Of a DNA stretch of 64,000 nucleotides, positions 63,861 to 64,000 are shown in pieces (the stretch's first letter is position 1; each line of letters opens with the position of its first letter). The stretch lies in contig CAWIHZ010000015.1 of NCBI GenBank assembly GCA_963835955.1, positions 41,467 to 105,466 on the forward strand, read 5' to 3'. This stretch comes from Roseiarcus sp963835955 (GTDB lineage: Bacteria > Pseudomonadota > Alphaproteobacteria > Rhizobiales > Beijerinckiaceae). The notes below the pieces were generated by a model, which saw nothing but the letters and a program-made list of their open reading frames with translations, was not told the origin of the DNA and ran no database searches. Both the position numbers and the translations under genes were made by a program.

Positions 63861-64000
63861 GCGCGAGGCCTTGCGCGCGACCCAGCCTTCAGCATCTCCC
63901 GCGCCGGCGCCGCCCGGACCGCGATGAGCGGCGACCCGACGTATCTGGACGGGCTCAAGCCCATTTTCGACGGCCTGCGCAAGGCCGGAGCCCCTGAACA
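63861..64000 (+). pseudogene. C-terminal tail of a third cyclase/TPR gene (runs off the window)
   Basis: In the frame of 63861 the translation reads ARGLARDPAFSISRAGAART, then AMSGDPTYLDGLKPIFDGLR and KAGAPE, matching the ends of copies 1 and 2 (LDPGFSIRRFRAG, SDDPTYL, RKAGVPEQ). No start or upstream domain precedes it; the cupin gene does. The window ends before the expected stop. Confidence 0.65.

Overview
The window is GC-rich, densely coded DNA from an alphaproteobacterium, most likely order Hyphomicrobiales (Rhizobiales). The evidence is gene content and order: dapA next to smpB, lolA next to xth, zapA next to a DUF4164 gene, an AapJ-type amino-acid binding protein, a long-form LeuA, many ABC importer binding proteins, class III cyclase/TPR genes, HdeA-like and His-rich small secreted proteins, and a dispersed palindrome of a type I recall from Rhizobiales. 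I cannot name the genus. No rRNA, tRNA or CRISPR array was seen.

Layout. 0-8 kb: alcohol dehydrogenase relic, DUF1003 membrane protein, metY behind an unusual double inverted repeat, smpB-dapA, a lytic transglycosylase whose signal peptide is out of frame, a poly-histidine secreted protein. 8-16.6 kb: GH13 alpha-glucan enzyme, GT61 glycosyltransferase, and an SbcD/YhaO nuclease with a YhaN-like SMC ATPase. 16.7-22.7 kb: BMP-family (nucleoside-type) ABC importer operon with a tandemly duplicated binding protein. 23-25.3 kb: nucleoside deaminase broken at a G8 tract; AraC regulator divergent from a small membrane protein. 25.4-30.7 kb: small secreted proteins (HdeA-like, Cys-rich, Tyr/Pro-rich) mixed with decayed genes (arylsulfatase tail, outer-membrane protein). 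30.7-35.6 kb: aapJ, L,D-transpeptidase, lipoprotein, HNH nuclease, and a coupled operon of response regulator, cyclic-nucleotide-binding protein and zincin protease. 35.8-38.2 kb: an AT-rich foreign ORF, an IS5-like relic and a dead IS66 element. 38.3-44.8 kb: penicillin acylase, xth, lolA, class III aminotransferase, BKACE enzyme. 45.3-57.9 kb: csaA, two sugar-type ABC importers and a branched-chain-amino-acid-type importer around a GntR regulator and leuA; the only ATPase domain here is fused to a permease. 58-59.4 kb: zapA, DUF4164, apt. 59.6-64 kb: an array of adenylate/guanylate cyclase-TolB-TPR genes in decay, the third copy replaced by a cupin gene.

Two themes run through the window. 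The first is uptake: five ABC importer sets or parts, several with missing ATPases or extra binding proteins. The second is reading-frame damage. Many genes are intact except for one or a few single-nucleotide indels. Some lie in runs of G, so base-calling or assembly error is a serious alternative to true decay; the IS66, OMP, arylsulfatase and first cyclase remnants are too damaged for that to be the whole answer.

The most unusual items are: the fused ATPase-permease with ATPase-less neighbours; the duplication that copied a permease tail with a binding protein; the regulator/CNB/zincin operon; the AT-rich island; the interrupted cyclase array; and several candidate regulatory structures (upstream of metY, slt and leuA, and in the araC divergent region).
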